Source of the DNA: Thermofilum uzonense
GTDB taxonomy: Archaea; Thermoproteota; Thermoprotei; Thermofilales; Thermofilaceae
Direction of reading: 5' to 3'
NCBI RefSeq assembly: GCF_000993805.1
Contig: NZ_CP009961.1
Coordinates: forward strand, 738,714 to 802,713
DNA: 64,000 bases
Below the pieces are notes generated by a model that made no database searches, was not told the DNA's origin, and worked only from the letters and a program-made list of their open reading frames with translations. Below are positions 9,360 through 17,233 of the stretch, one piece after another. Positions within the stretch are counted from its first letter, which is position 1. Each line of letters opens with the position of its first letter. Made by a program: the position numbers and the translations under genes.

Positions 9360-9372
9360 GCTATAATAGCTT
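9360..9372 (-). promoter_or_regulatory. TATA box of the ferritin gene
   Basis: On the minus strand the sequence AAAGCTATTATAGCAG centres about 27 nt upstream of the ferritin ATG at 9339. This is the spacing expected for an archaeal TATA box giving a leaderless transcript. Confidence 0.5.
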
Positions 9373-9423
9373 TACTCCTTAAGGACGCGCGTCATGCCAG
9401 ACGTTACAATGCTGTATATGTTA

Positions 9424-9576
9424 TTAAATACCCATGCTCTCTAACCTTAACCGGCTTAGGCCCGTGAAACCCCGATTACAATCGTCGCACCAGAATAGTG
9501 GCGGCCTTAAAAGCTTCCCACAGCTCGAGCAGAAGACGACGGGGTGTCCCGTAATGCCTGAGGACTGGGAAGGCAA
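9424..9576 (-). CDS. Small zinc-ribbon protein (50 aa)
   Basis: Minus strand, TTG 9576 to TAA 9424, 50 codons. It contains FCSSCGKLLRPP then FWCDDCNRGF, two CxxC knuckles 10 residues apart, ideal for one zinc. A purine-rich GGGG sits about 7 nt upstream of the TTG, just after the stop of the EVE gene. The frame is the same as that of the EVE gene, separated only by its TAG stop and three codons, so it could also be read as a C-terminal zinc domain lost by a nonsense mutation or reached by readthrough. The product is unknown; the paired Cys knuckles argue that the frame is or was coding. Confidence 0.45.
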   Translation of the reverse strand: MPSQSSGITGHPVVFCSSCGKLLRPPLFWCDDCNRGFTGLSRLRLESMGI

Positions 9577-9585
9577 CGGGAACCC

Positions 9586-9945
9586 CTAGTGTATTGCCTC
9601 GTTGAATGCTTGTTCTGTTAGCTTGTTGATGGCGAAGGCCACGAACATGTTTTTGGGCCTTGGTTTAGGCTTCTCAAATTTTTCCTCGATTTTTATCGTG
9701 AGCCTGTAGGGCCAGAGGGCTCGGCCTTCCTGTTTTTCGCGCGGCCAGAGGGGGTCGTTGCTGATGAATTTTTGCTGTACTGTCCCGTAGCCGAGTATTC
9801 CCGTCTTGACGGCGTAGAAGACTACCTTGTCTCCTGGCTGTACTCGCTGCCAGAGGGGTTTTGCTTTCTCGCTTACTCCCCATACTCCTTTCTGGAGGGC
9901 TAGCTCCCAGTTTTCGATGGTTCCTACCAGGGCCCAGTAGCCCAT
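9586..9945 (-). CDS. EVE (PUA-like) domain protein
   Basis: A 119-residue EVE-domain protein: WALVGTIENWELAL at the N-terminus, WQRVQPGDKVVFYAV near residues 33-48 and GYGTVQQKF follow the pattern of the EVE/PUA-like beta barrel that binds modified bases in DNA or RNA. EVE domains are enriched in restriction and defence contexts and recognise modified cytosine or adenine. Here it lies about 1.4 kb from a predicted DNA methyltransferase, so a modified-base reader role is possible but only inferred. It is slightly short compared with the usual ~140-150 residues, and the small zinc-ribbon frame continues directly after its TAG. Confidence 0.75.
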   Translation of the reverse strand: MGYWALVGTIENWELALQKGVWGVSEKAKPLWQRVQPGDKVVFYAVKTGILGYGTVQQKFISNDPLWPREKQEGRALWPYRLTIKIEEKFEKPKPRPKNMFVAFAINKLTEQAFNEAIH

Positions 9946-10102
9946 ATTTAAGATTTTTAAGTTGAGACATAAAAAATTTTTGAATGATGCCGCCTTGCTG
10001 CATTGCCTTAAAATTTTTTATGGTTTAATTTTTCATGGTTTTTCTGATATTTCATAATAGGTAACAATGAGACCTGCCATGGTTAGTAATCATAGGGCGG
10101 GA

Positions 10103-10121
10103 CCTGCTTTCACCTAGCAGG
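10103..10121. repeat. Perfect inverted repeat downstream of the MNT gene
   Basis: CCTGCT and AGCAGG (6 bp each) are separated by 7 nt in the intergenic region between the MNT nucleotidyltransferase stop (10199) and the start of the EVE gene. It could form a hairpin in the MNT transcript. There is no flanking T-run, so a terminator role is uncertain. Confidence 0.35.
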
Positions 10122-10198
10122 ATTACACGACTGGCACGTGGAACTGCTACGATAAGCCTGGCTTCAGGCGTCTATTCGTGGGGATCTGTTTTACAGGC

Positions 10199-10606
10199 TC
10201 AGGGTGGGAATCTTATTGTTGTATTTGTCCTGGAGAGGCCCCGCTGCTTGAGTTCCTCCAGCTTGTCTTTGAGTTTGTGGAGTGTGGGGCTCGAGTAGAG
10301 CACTATTCCCTCCTCTAGAGCGTCGACTATGAGGGGGTTTCCTTTTTCGAGCATTGATAGTGCCTCGTCGGGGGTGTAGGGGTGTAGCTCGACCGGAAGC
10401 TCGGTGTCGGCTACAGCTTCTAGTACTTCAGCCATCCGTCTTAGGTACGGCTGGTCGAACTCCGCTATTAAAAGGAAGTCGTAGTCGCTCCAAGGCCCCC
10501 AGTCCCCCCTAGCGCGTGACCCGAAGAGTATGACTGCATGTAGCTTGTACTTTGCCCGTAGTCTCTCCACGATGTTTTCAAGCTCCTCAGCGTCCTCTGA
10601 CTTCAT
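10199..10606 (-). CDS. MNT nucleotidyltransferase antitoxin of a HEPN/MNT pair
   Basis: A 135-residue minimal nucleotidyltransferase. The signature LFGSRARGDWGPWSDYDFLL (residues ~27-46) has GSxARG plus DxD, the metal and nucleotide-binding core. In known HEPN/MNT systems (for example HepT/MntA) MntA AMPylates and silences the HEPN ribonuclease. The gene overlaps the end of the upstream HEPN frame by 20 nt, typical of such pairs. The C-terminal ~35 residues (LEELKQRGLSRTNTTIRFPP) form a charged tail beyond the catalytic domain. Confidence 0.85.
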   Translation of the reverse strand: MKSEDAEELENIVERLRAKYKLHAVILFGSRARGDWGPWSDYDFLLIAEFDQPYLRRMAEVLEAVADTELPVELHPYTPDEALSMLEKGNPLIVDALEEGIVLYSSPTLHKLKDKLEELKQRGLSRTNTTIRFPP

Positions 10607-10811
10607 GTTCGGCCACCTTTAATATGTGTTCGGCTGCCCTTAAAGCTCTCGAGGATACTTCCTCGTCGTATGCTTCGTGGTGTGTCCCGGCTGGGTGAGC
10701 ATTAGGGTATCTTGAAGGCACGTAATGGATGTCGAGTTCCCGTGCTAGCGCGAGTAGCTCCTCGCGTCTCTTTATCTTCCTTTTAAGGACCCCCATGTGT
10801 CCTAAGTCCAC
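10587..10811 (-). CDS. HEPN-domain protein, N-terminally shortened toxin partner of MNT
   Basis: A 74-residue frame carrying the C-terminal half of a HEPN domain: ARELDIHYVPSRYPNAHPAG followed by a Tyr-containing helix (YDEEVSSRALRAAEHILK). The usual first two helices with the QAAEKALKALL-type motif are missing, and no in-frame extension exists before the stop upstream. Overlap with the MNT gene shows it is the toxin position of the operon. With only half the domain it may be inactive, or the pair may survive as an antitoxin remnant. An intact ancestor probably resembled the decayed HEPN frame just upstream. Confidence 0.6.
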   Translation of the reverse strand: MDLGHMGVLKRKIKRREELLALARELDIHYVPSRYPNAHPAGTHHEAYDEEVSSRALRAAEHILKVAEHEVRGR

Positions 10812-10825
10812 TTAAGAGGCTCTTC

Positions 10826-11180
10826 CTACATCCTGAGGGTTTTTAGAAACTCTTTTTCCGTGAAGTGCTCATCACGGAACCCCGCTCCAGCGTGCGGATA
10901 CTTTGTCGGTATCTAGTACTTGTTGAGCCTAGAGGAAAGCTCAGGGAACGATTCTGGAATAATACCCTGAATCTCTTGTAGCTTCATTGCGAGGGATGGG
11001 GGTGCCCTGTCGTTGGGGCTCATATTTCCCATAGGAGGGCTTTAAGGGCCTTCTCGGCTCCTTGGTGGGATTTGAAGCGGGACCAGTGGTGGGATCCGTG
11101 TTCATGGTCTATCCTGGTGGATTCCAATGTTCTGAGGGCACTATCGATCTATCTCTTGGATTTTTCTTCATCCAGCGTTG
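10826..11180 (-). pseudogene. HEPN-domain gene broken by frameshifts and an amber codon
   Basis: Minus-strand reading shows pieces of one HEPN protein in order. First, around 11175-11060, HHWSRFKSHQGAEKALKALL, the conserved second-helix motif, ending at a TGA. Then, in the next codons, TTGHPHPS (the GHS motif). After a frame change comes LAMKLQEIQGIIPESFPELS, then SRLNKY, an amber codon at 10913-10915, and IPTKYPHAGAGFRDEHFT to a stop at 10826. The expected family text is Y-I-P-T-R-Y-P, so the amber replaces a tyrosine by one base. At least two frame changes and the nonsense codon mark it as dead. It sits directly ahead of the shortened HEPN of the HEPN/MNT pair. Confidence 0.7.
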
Positions 11181-11232
11181 GATTCCTGTGGAGAGATGTA
11201 CACGCGGGCGTAAAAGACGTGCTATGGGCTGG

Positions 11233-11748
11233 CTATATAGTGGCTGGGGCCTTGTCCCCGAGGATTTCGTGGAGCCTTTGCCTTAGCCTGATGTACCACT
11301 CGGGAAGCTTTAGGTCGGCTATCCTTCTGCCCTCATCGTAGGGCTTGATGTCGAGAACCGGGGTGCCGTCGAAGAGGTCCAGGTTTTCGACGATTAGCCT
11401 GTTGCCCTGGACTGATTTCAGCTTTAGTATTGACAGGGCTAGGGGGTTTGGCCTGTGAGGGCTGTCTGTCGCGAAGACCCCCACTTCGGGCAGCTCCTCG
11501 AGCGGGATGCCGAATCTTATCAGCCTCCTGGGTCTGACGCGTAAGACTTTCCTCTGCTCGTCCTTGACGTCGTGGAGGTAGGATATCACGATGATGTGCG
11601 AGAAGCCTTCCAGGCCTGCTAGTCCCTCGGCGTACTCGGGTAGCAGCTCGATGTAGCCCTCTACGCCCGTCCAGGTGCTTTTGACTTCTTCCTGTGTGTG
11701 GGCGTGCCTAACGTAGCCTATGGGCTTGAGCTTTATCTCGGCTGACAC
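11233..11748 (-). CDS. trmO: TrmO/TsaA family tRNA methyltransferase
   Basis: Member of the TsaA/TrmO family (COG1720), which N6-methylates t6A37 of certain tRNAs using SAM. Seen motifs: LKPIGYVRH at the start, LEGFSHIIVISYLHD, and the hallmark FATDSPHRPNPLALS, then LDLFDGTPVLDIKPY. The frame is open upstream to a TTG at 11829, but the 27 extra residues do not fit the family, which begins shortly before the PIG motif; GTG 11748 is therefore preferred. The protein then has 171 residues, normal for a compact archaeal form. Confidence 0.83.
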   Translation of the reverse strand: MSAEIKLKPIGYVRHAHTQEEVKSTWTGVEGYIELLPEYAEGLAGLEGFSHIIVISYLHDVKDEQRKVLRVRPRRLIRFGIPLEELPEVGVFATDSPHRPNPLALSILKLKSVQGNRLIVENLDLFDGTPVLDIKPYDEGRRIADLKLPEWYIRLRQRLHEILGDKAPATI

Positions 11749-12004
11749 ATCTAGATCTATCGCCTTTCTAGTAATTATTAGTTTAGCTAGACAATTCTCT
11801 ATAGAGACTCGGGGGCAGGCTGGCCACAAGAATCATAGAACTACAACTTGTTTATATGGGAGCCTCTACCTTTCCACCTAGCCTGCCTAAACGTAACACG
11901 ACATCCGAGCGATCGGTTTGCCGTTTGCTAGAGTTTTGAAGCTGGAAGTGCTAGATGACCTGAGAATGCGGAGGCCCATTCAAAAACCCTTGATCAAAAC
12001 CGGG

Positions 12005-14113
12005 TCATTCGAGCCTTGTGAGCCTCTCCTCGCTCGGTATAGTGAAGTATCCGGTTAGCCTTATGTCCCGGCTGGAGGAGCCCACCCTTACCTCATAGGT
12101 TCCCTTCTCGAGGAGCCAGCGGCTGCCGTCGAAGCTTGCTAGATGGGACAGCTTCACCGTTACCTCTACTAGCTCTGACTCGCCGGGGTTTAAGAGCCTG
12201 GTCTTCTTGAAGCCCTTAAGCTCCTGGAACGGCTTGTCGAGCCTGCCCTTGGGCGCCCTTACGTAGACCTGTGCTACTTCCTTCCCGGGAAGCTTCCCCG
12301 TGTTTGTGACTTGGAAGCGTATCCTCACCTCGCCCCGTGTGAGCGTGACGTCAAGGTCCTTGTACGCGAAGGTGGTATAGCTCAACCCGTGGCCGAAGGG
12401 GTATGCGGGCTCGACGCCGAAGGTGTCGTAGTACCTGTAGCCAACGTATATTCCCTCCTCGTATACTACTCTCTTCGGGTTGTCTGGTGGCTCCCCTGGG
12501 AAGGTCCAGGATGGCACGTGAGCGTAGTCTCTAGGAAAAGTTACTGGGAGTTTCCCTGATGGGTTTATCCGCCCCGTTAGAGCGTCCACTATGACCCTGC
12601 CAGCCTCCTGCCCCGGCTGCCATGCAAGCAGTATGGCGTCGGCTAGACCGCGCCAGCTCGCGACCTCTACGGGGTTACCGATGTTGAGGACCACGATGAC
12701 CTTCTTGCCGGCACTCCTGAACGCATTGGAGACTTTCTCCAGCAGCCATCGCTCGTCGCTGCTTAGGTAGAACTCTTCCGGGGTTAGGTCGTAGCCTTCC
12801 CCTGAGACTCGTGAGAAGACTACGACTGCGGCGTCGCTCCTCGCGGCTGAGGCCTCTATGATACTCTCCGAGAGGAAGTTCTCGGAGAGCGTGGGCTTGT
12901 CGGGCTCGTCCTTGAAGCTTTGCTCGATATTCGGCATTTCATCCTTCAAGGCCTCCTCGTAAGTCTTTGCGACCTCCTCGTCTATCCTGAGCCCCCTCTC
13001 CCTAGCCGCGTTGAGGACGGTGGACACGTAGGGTGGATGAGTGTGCCCGCTGCCCTGGCCACCCTTAACCGTTGCCACGTGTCCCGTACCGAAGAACGCT
13101 ATCCGGGCATCGGCTGGGAGCGGGAGGGCTTGGTTGTTTTCCAGGAGTACTAGGCCCTCGGCGGCGGCCTCGTATGCTATCCTAGCGTGCTCCTCTAGGT
13201 CTGGTTTCATCGAGGGCTTGTAGCCCTTGAAGGCTGGGGAGTCTGCGAGTACTCTTAGAACCCTTTCGAGGCTCCTATCAACCACCTCCATGCCTAGCTT
13301 ACCCGATCTAACCGCCTCCAAGAGCTCCTTCACCTTATCCTCCCCGCCGGGCATTATCATGTCGTTCCCAGCCCGTAGCTGTCTCGAGACGTCTTCGCCC
13401 GCGCCCCAGTCCGTCATAACGAAGCCCTGGAATCCCCACTCCTCCCTGAGAACCCTCGTCAAAAGCCACTCGTTTTCAGAGCAGTGAACACCGTTTAGCT
13501 TGTTGTACGCGCTCATAACAGCCCAGGGCCTCCCCTCCTTTACGGCTATCTCGAAAGCCCTGAGGTATATCTCCCGCAGCGCACGCTCTGAGACAACAGT
13601 GTCTAGGCCCCAACGCCCAGTCTCCTGCTCGTTCGCGACGAAGTGCTTAACGCATGCACCCACGCCCGTGGACTGTACCCCCCTCACGTAGGCGGCCGCC
13701 ATCACGCCGGAGAGGAGAGGATCCTCGGAAAAGTACTCGAAAAGCCTGCCACCAAGAGGGTTCCTGTGTATGTTAAGCGCCGGCGCTAGGAGCACGTCCA
13801 CGCCGTAGGCGAGGGCCTCCTCGCCGATCGCCCGGCCAACCTTCTCGACGATCTCGGGACTCCATGTTGACGCCAGCATGACCGCGACGGGGAAAGCGGT
13901 TGCGGTGCAGCATCCCCCCTCTATCCTGACGCCCGCGGGCCCGTCGGCAAGCACGAAGCCTGGAATCCCGACTCTCGGCACAGGGTGTGTCTCGCCTGCC
14001 GCACCAGGGACCCGTGAGCCGGGAAACATGTGCGTGCCTCCTACTCCCACGAGAACACCGGCCTTCTCCTCTAGCGTCAACTTGTTTAGAAATTCTCGAA
14101 TGCCCACATTCAT
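12005..14113 (-). CDS. Glycoside hydrolase family 3 beta-glucosidase/xylosidase
   Basis: A 702-residue GH3 enzyme hydrolysing terminal beta-linked sugars with retention. The N-terminal TIM barrel holds GFVLADGPAGVR, CVKHFVANEQETGR and the nucleophile segment GFVMTDWGAG (Asp near residue 236). The alpha/beta sandwich domain follows (SRVSGEGYDL, VVLNIGNPVEV), and a fibronectin III-like domain ends the protein (VTNTGKLPGKEVAQVYV). No signal peptide is present, so it acts inside the cell on imported oligosaccharides. A sugar ABC importer lies about 15 kb away. The A/T-rich leader just upstream (TTTTTAATA on the minus strand) is a TATA candidate. Substrate preference cannot be read from the sequence. 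Confidence 0.92.
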   Translation of the reverse strand: MNVGIREFLNKLTLEEKAGVLVGVGGTHMFPGSRVPGAAGETHPVPRVGIPGFVLADGPAGVRIEGGCCTATAFPVAVMLASTWSPEIVEKVGRAIGEEALAYGVDVLLAPALNIHRNPLGGRLFEYFSEDPLLSGVMAAAYVRGVQSTGVGACVKHFVANEQETGRWGLDTVVSERALREIYLRAFEIAVKEGRPWAVMSAYNKLNGVHCSENEWLLTRVLREEWGFQGFVMTDWGAGEDVSRQLRAGNDMIMPGGEDKVKELLEAVRSGKLGMEVVDRSLERVLRVLADSPAFKGYKPSMKPDLEEHARIAYEAAAEGLVLLENNQALPLPADARIAFFGTGHVATVKGGQGSGHTHPPYVSTVLNAARERGLRIDEEVAKTYEEALKDEMPNIEQSFKDEPDKPTLSENFLSESIIEASAARSDAAVVVFSRVSGEGYDLTPEEFYLSSDERWLLEKVSNAFRSAGKKVIVVLNIGNPVEVASWRGLADAILLAWQPGQEAGRVIVDALTGRINPSGKLPVTFPRDYAHVPSWTFPGEPPDNPKRVVYEEGIYVGYRYYDTFGVEPAYPFGHGLSYTTFAYKDLDVTLTRGEVRIRFQVTNTGKLPGKEVAQVYVRAPKGRLDKPFQELKGFKKTRLLNPGESELVEVTVKLSHLASFDGSRWLLEKGTYEVRVGSSSRDIRLTGYFTIPSEERLTRLE

Positions 14114-14410
14114 GAGGGGGTGTCTCCGTATTAAAAAGTTACCAGTCTGTCTGGCTAACGCAGAGGGCCGGGCGTTAACGCTTCATATTCTAGAATTAGT
14201 CGAGGAGCGCGCCGTGGATTAGGCATATGTTCTGATCTCTGGACGGCAAGATAACCTGATTAAGTTTATAGGGCTTCTATGAGCGTCGGTTGCTTGACAT
14301 GGAGGGTCTCCCGGGTGAATATGACAGCGTTGCTCGATTTCTAGTTATAAACGTTTCTTATGAAAATTAAATTTATTTATTTAAAGCTTTATACTACTAT
14401 CCAGTTATAT
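14114..14410. other. Intergenic region without a confident gene
   Basis: This holds the likely GH3 promoter at its left end and an A/T-rich stretch (about 14340-14400) that probably served as promoter of the decayed HAD gene. A short frame around 14150-14222 reads EGRALTLHILELVEERAVD before a stop; it is too short to assign. Nothing else is recognisable. Confidence 0.4.
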
Positions 14411-14925
14411 ATGATTGTAGCAGTGCTCTGGGACTTTGACGGTGTTGTGGTGCTTACCCCCACGAGAAGGCGTGGAGGCTTGCATGCGAGAAGTACCGGA
14501 TAGAGGGGTTCACGAGTGAGTTTTACCACGAATACGTGTCTGGGAGGCCGCGTTACGAGGGGCGCGTGCAATACTCCAGGCTTTTGGAATGTTGAGAGGT
14601 CTCGGCGAGGAGGAAAGGGAGAGGCTAGCGTTGGAGTTTGGTGACCTGAAGAATAAGCGGTACTGGGAGCTCTTAGAGCGGGGTGAGTACGTGGTGAATG
14701 AGGAAGTTGTTGACTTTATCGAGAAGACCCGGAGGATTACGGGACACTCCTTCAGGCATGTCTTGGCCTCGGCGTCCAAAAAACGTTTCACGTCTAGCAA
14801 GCACTGTCAGGGTGGGGGGGGGGAGTGCTGTCCTTGTTCTTCAACTTTGATGTGAGTGGTTCTGGTTCTACTAAGAGCGAAGTGTTTAGGAATGGCTTAA
14901 GGGCCGCTGGAGAGTTCGACTGCTA
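14411..14925 (+). pseudogene. Frameshifted HAD-family phosphatase (beta-phosphoglucomutase-like)
   Basis: It begins at ATG 14411 with MIVAVLWDFDGVVV, the DxD nucleophile motif of HAD hydrolases. The frame then breaks after LTPT; HEKAWRLACEKYRIEGF and FYHEYVSGRPRYEG continue in a second frame, and ARAILQAFGMLRGLGEEERE in a third (from about 14563). The motif II-like LASASK (about 14768) is followed by another break in an A6 run and a G10 run, and FFNFDVSGSGSTKSEVFRNG continues in yet another frame. All pieces are in family order, so this was a beta-PGM-like or sugar-phosphate phosphatase, now non-functional. Confidence 0.75.
14814..14823 (+). repeat. Ten-G homopolymer tract inside the HAD pseudogene
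   Basis: A run of ten G residues interrupts the HAD pseudogene close to an A6 run at about 14777. It is the longest mononucleotide run I noticed and coincides with a reading-frame change. It may be a slippage site, a mutation scar or an assembly error. Confidence 0.8.
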
Positions 14926-15611
14926 ATAAAGGAATCAGTATTAAATACACCATATCCGGCCTGAAGCTACCTAACTATCCGAGGGCGACGCAGCACTTCA
15001 CGCAGCACCTTAGCCGCCTGCTGAGAAGGGATGACTATAGGGCTAGCCTGCCTCCCTGGGCGATCTTCAGGGTAGGCCAGGAGAAGTTTAGGGAGTATCG
15101 AATTGCGTGGCAGGAGATCGCGAGATACATAGAGGCTTGCCACCTGCCCGTCTGGGTCAGGATAAGCCTGTGCGGGAAGGAGGTGGATAGGCTGCTGGTG
15201 CCTTCCATAACGGTATATTTCCTGGTAGAGGAGAACATCCACAGAGCTGCTAAGCTTCTCCTATACCTTAACAGTAGATTGGCGAGAAACCTGATCAAGC
15301 TGTGGGCTTGGACTGCTAGAGGCGGGTATTATAGGCATCACGCATACCACATGGGGCACCTGCCGATACCAAATCTAGCTGGCATCTGGAGGTTTATTGA
15401 TGGAATGCATCTGCAGGGAAACAGCGATCTGAATGAGCTGGCAAGGAGGATAGCCAGCGAATATAAAGATCATCTGGAAAGAGAGCTCATAGAGGCTCTT
15501 GGCATCTCGGAAGAGGACTATAGAAGGCTTGTGGAGCATGGAGAGTGGCTGAACGAATACGTAGCAGAAGCTATTACTCCAGAAGGAGGGGTGGGAGAAA
15601 CGGAAGAATAA
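14925..15611 (+). pseudogene. C-terminal fragment of a type IIG restriction-modification enzyme
   Basis: An open frame without a proper start (continuous from about 14901) reads like the specificity part of Eco57I/TaqI-type restriction-methyltransferases: VGQEKFREYRIAWQEIARYI, then LLVPSITVYFLV, AKLLLYLNSRLARNLI, ARGGYYRHHAYHMGHLPIPN and a helical tail EEDYRRLVEHGEWLNEYV. The order (re-entry strand, YLNS helix, LPIP motif) is the usual TaqI_C order. The methylase core with NPPY and the nuclease domain are absent, and the preceding HAD fragment abuts it, so this is a truncated relic. A GTG at 15183 could still start a 142-aa product. Confidence 0.62.
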
Positions 15612-15653
15612 AACAGAATCTCGCTATACCTATAAACACAAATAATGCAATAA

Positions 15654-15884
15654 GTTAGTGCGTACGTTCTAAGACAACAGGTAGCCCTGGAGGCCGGGGA
15701 TGTAGCGAGGATACCTGTTCTCAACATGAAGGCCCTCCCTGGAGGGGACTTGGAGGAGCTATGGAGATACGGGTGGGAGATGATGGAGAGGCGGGTGAAG
15801 GGGGTTGAAAGAGTTGTGAGGCCTTGGGCTCAGAGTCTTCGTTTTGCATCTAAAGCCATTTATAACAGGGGTGCGCCGGGTTAG
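15654..15884 (+). pseudogene. Second restriction-modification-like fragment
   Basis: An open frame with no start codon follows a TAA at 15651. It reads YVLRQQVALEAGDVARIPVL, then ELWRYGWEMMERRVKG, ending at TAG 15882-15884. The pattern of an A/G-D-x-x-R-I-P-V strand followed by a charged helix resembles the extreme C-terminus of N6 DNA methylases that end with a P-V/I-P motif. It may be the tail of another copy of the preceding relic. Assignment is tentative. Confidence 0.35.
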
Positions 15885-15893
15885 GAGAGGGTA

Positions 15894-16416
15894 ATGCTTC
15901 CCGTCGTGATTGTGGCTGCGGGGGTTGCGAGTAGGCTTCGTCCTTTCTCGTTGGAGAGGCCTAAAAGTTTAATGGAGCTGGAGCCTGGCTTGACAATTAT
16001 AACAGTTTATAATTGACAGGTTCTCGAGGGCAGGGTTGTCACCCATATATATTGTGGCGAGAAAGGAGAGAGGGGAAGAGTTCGGCAAGTCGGTGAAAGG
16101 GGTAAGGATTCTAACAGTGGATTTAGAGGAGTTTGGGAACTTGTACACGGTCTATACAGCTATGCGAGAAGTCGGACCGCCTTTCCTTGTCTCGATGTCT
16201 GACCGCATCTTCGAATACGAGATCCTCGAGAGAATAATTTTCGAGTCCTCGGACAAGGCCTTCGTTATCTGCCTCGACCTTAAGCCCTCAGCAGCCGAGG
16301 CGCTCGAGGGGTTGAAGGTCAGGCTCAAGGGCGGAGAAATAGTGGAGGTCGGCAAGGGTATCGAGACCAGGCATGGTATAGATACTGGTCTAATCCTGGT
16401 CAGAGACAAGTCTTAA
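15894..16416 (+). pseudogene. Frameshifted sugar/inositol-phosphate nucleotidyltransferase
   Basis: It starts at ATG 15894 after a GAGAGGG ribosome-binding sequence. The first piece, PVVIVAAGVASRLRPFSLER then PKSLMELEP, is the nucleotide-binding loop and K-P-L segment of NTP transferases. That frame stops at TGA near 16013. The following text continues one frame over: RAGLSPIYIVARKERGEEFG, then GPPFLVSMSDRIFEYEIL, a metal-binding S/D region like that of inositol-1-phosphate cytidylyltransferases (MSDHLF). The rest runs to TAA 16416. A single frameshift near 16000 therefore splits the gene. The C-terminal domain expected after the NTP transferase core is also missing. Confidence 0.65.
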
Positions 16417-16525
16417 GTGCTGATCCTTGCCCCAATTTCAAAAGCTTTTCTTCCCAATTTTTGAGCTTGGCCTGACCGTAAAGGTCCAAAGTAATGCCTC
16501 TCTCTTGTAGCGAAGAATTCGTAAA

Positions 16526-16534
16526 CTTTAAATT
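16526..16534 (+). promoter_or_regulatory. TATA box of vapBC
   Basis: CTTTAAATT is centred about 25 nt before the VapB ATG at 16555, so the transcript would be leaderless. GTAAAC-type hexamers flank it (16521 and 16549), which could serve autoregulation by the VapBC complex; that is a guess. Confidence 0.4.
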
Positions 16535-16554
16535 GTCTACACAAAAATGTAAAC

Positions 16555-16788
16555 ATGAGGAGGATGAGCGCTGTAATCAGCTTTAGAGTCCCTAGGAGGC
16601 TAAAGGAGGAGATCGAGAAGCTAGGTTTAGATTATGCCAGCGAGCTACGCGCCTACCTTGAGGAGCTTGTTAGGAGGAAAAAAGCTGAGGCTTTGAGGCG
16701 GGAGATGGACAGTCTGAGGGAGGACATTGGGAGGATTGAGGGCAATCTCGCGGCTGAGTTCATAAGAGAGGAACGGGATGCCCACTAG
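16555..16788 (+). CDS. vapB: VapB antitoxin
   Basis: A 77-residue antitoxin. The N-terminal strand-helix-helix VISFRVPRRLKEEIEKLG is the ribbon-helix-helix DNA-binding part. It is followed by a charged coiled helix and a VapC-binding tail (AAEFIREERDAH). Its end overlaps the vapC start by 11 nt, so translation is coupled. It neutralises the neighbouring PIN ribonuclease and probably represses the operon. Confidence 0.88.
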   Translation: MRRMSAVISFRVPRRLKEEIEKLGLDYASELRAYLEELVRRKKAEALRREMDSLREDIGRIEGNLAAEFIREERDAH

Positions 16789-17233
16789 GCTTGTAGTGGC
16801 TGATGCGAGTGTAGCTGTCAAGTGGGTTATTTTGGAGGCTTACAGTGATCATGCGTTCAAGCTGAGGGACGACTTGTTGGATGGGCTAGTGGAGGTGCAT
16901 GCTCCCGCCTTCTTCCTGGTCGAGGTGGCGAGCGCGCTGAGGAAATACGTTATCCGCGGCTTAGTCCGGAGAAGCCAGGCTGAGAGGGCTTTTGGGCTTA
17001 TAGCGGAGAGCGGGGTGGTGCTACACAATCTAGAGCCTGGTTTTATCGCCAGGAGCTTGCAGGCAAGCCTTGACCTTGGGGTGACTGTGTATGACGCCGC
17101 CTACATAGTCTTAGCCGACTCTCTGGGTGCCTTGATGTACACCGCGGACGAGAGGCTTCTCGGCAACCACGCTGTTCGAGGGCTCGGAGTGGTGAGACAT
17201 GTAAAGGATTACGAGGGTTCTCAAAGAACTTGA
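16778..17233 (+). CDS. vapC: VapC PIN-domain ribonuclease toxin
   Basis: A 151-residue PIN-domain protein. The acidic quartet expected for Mg-dependent RNA cleavage is visible: D in VADASVAVKW, E in FFLVEVASALRKY, D in GVTVYDAAYIVLA and D in MYTADERLL. Length and spacing are typical for VapC. It overlaps vapB, confirming a complete toxin-antitoxin module, unlike the orphan VapB at 8416-8646. Confidence 0.92.
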   Translation: MPTRLVVADASVAVKWVILEAYSDHAFKLRDDLLDGLVEVHAPAFFLVEVASALRKYVIRGLVRRSQAERAFGLIAESGVVLHNLEPGFIARSLQASLDLGVTVYDAAYIVLADSLGALMYTADERLLGNHAVRGLGVVRHVKDYEGSQRT

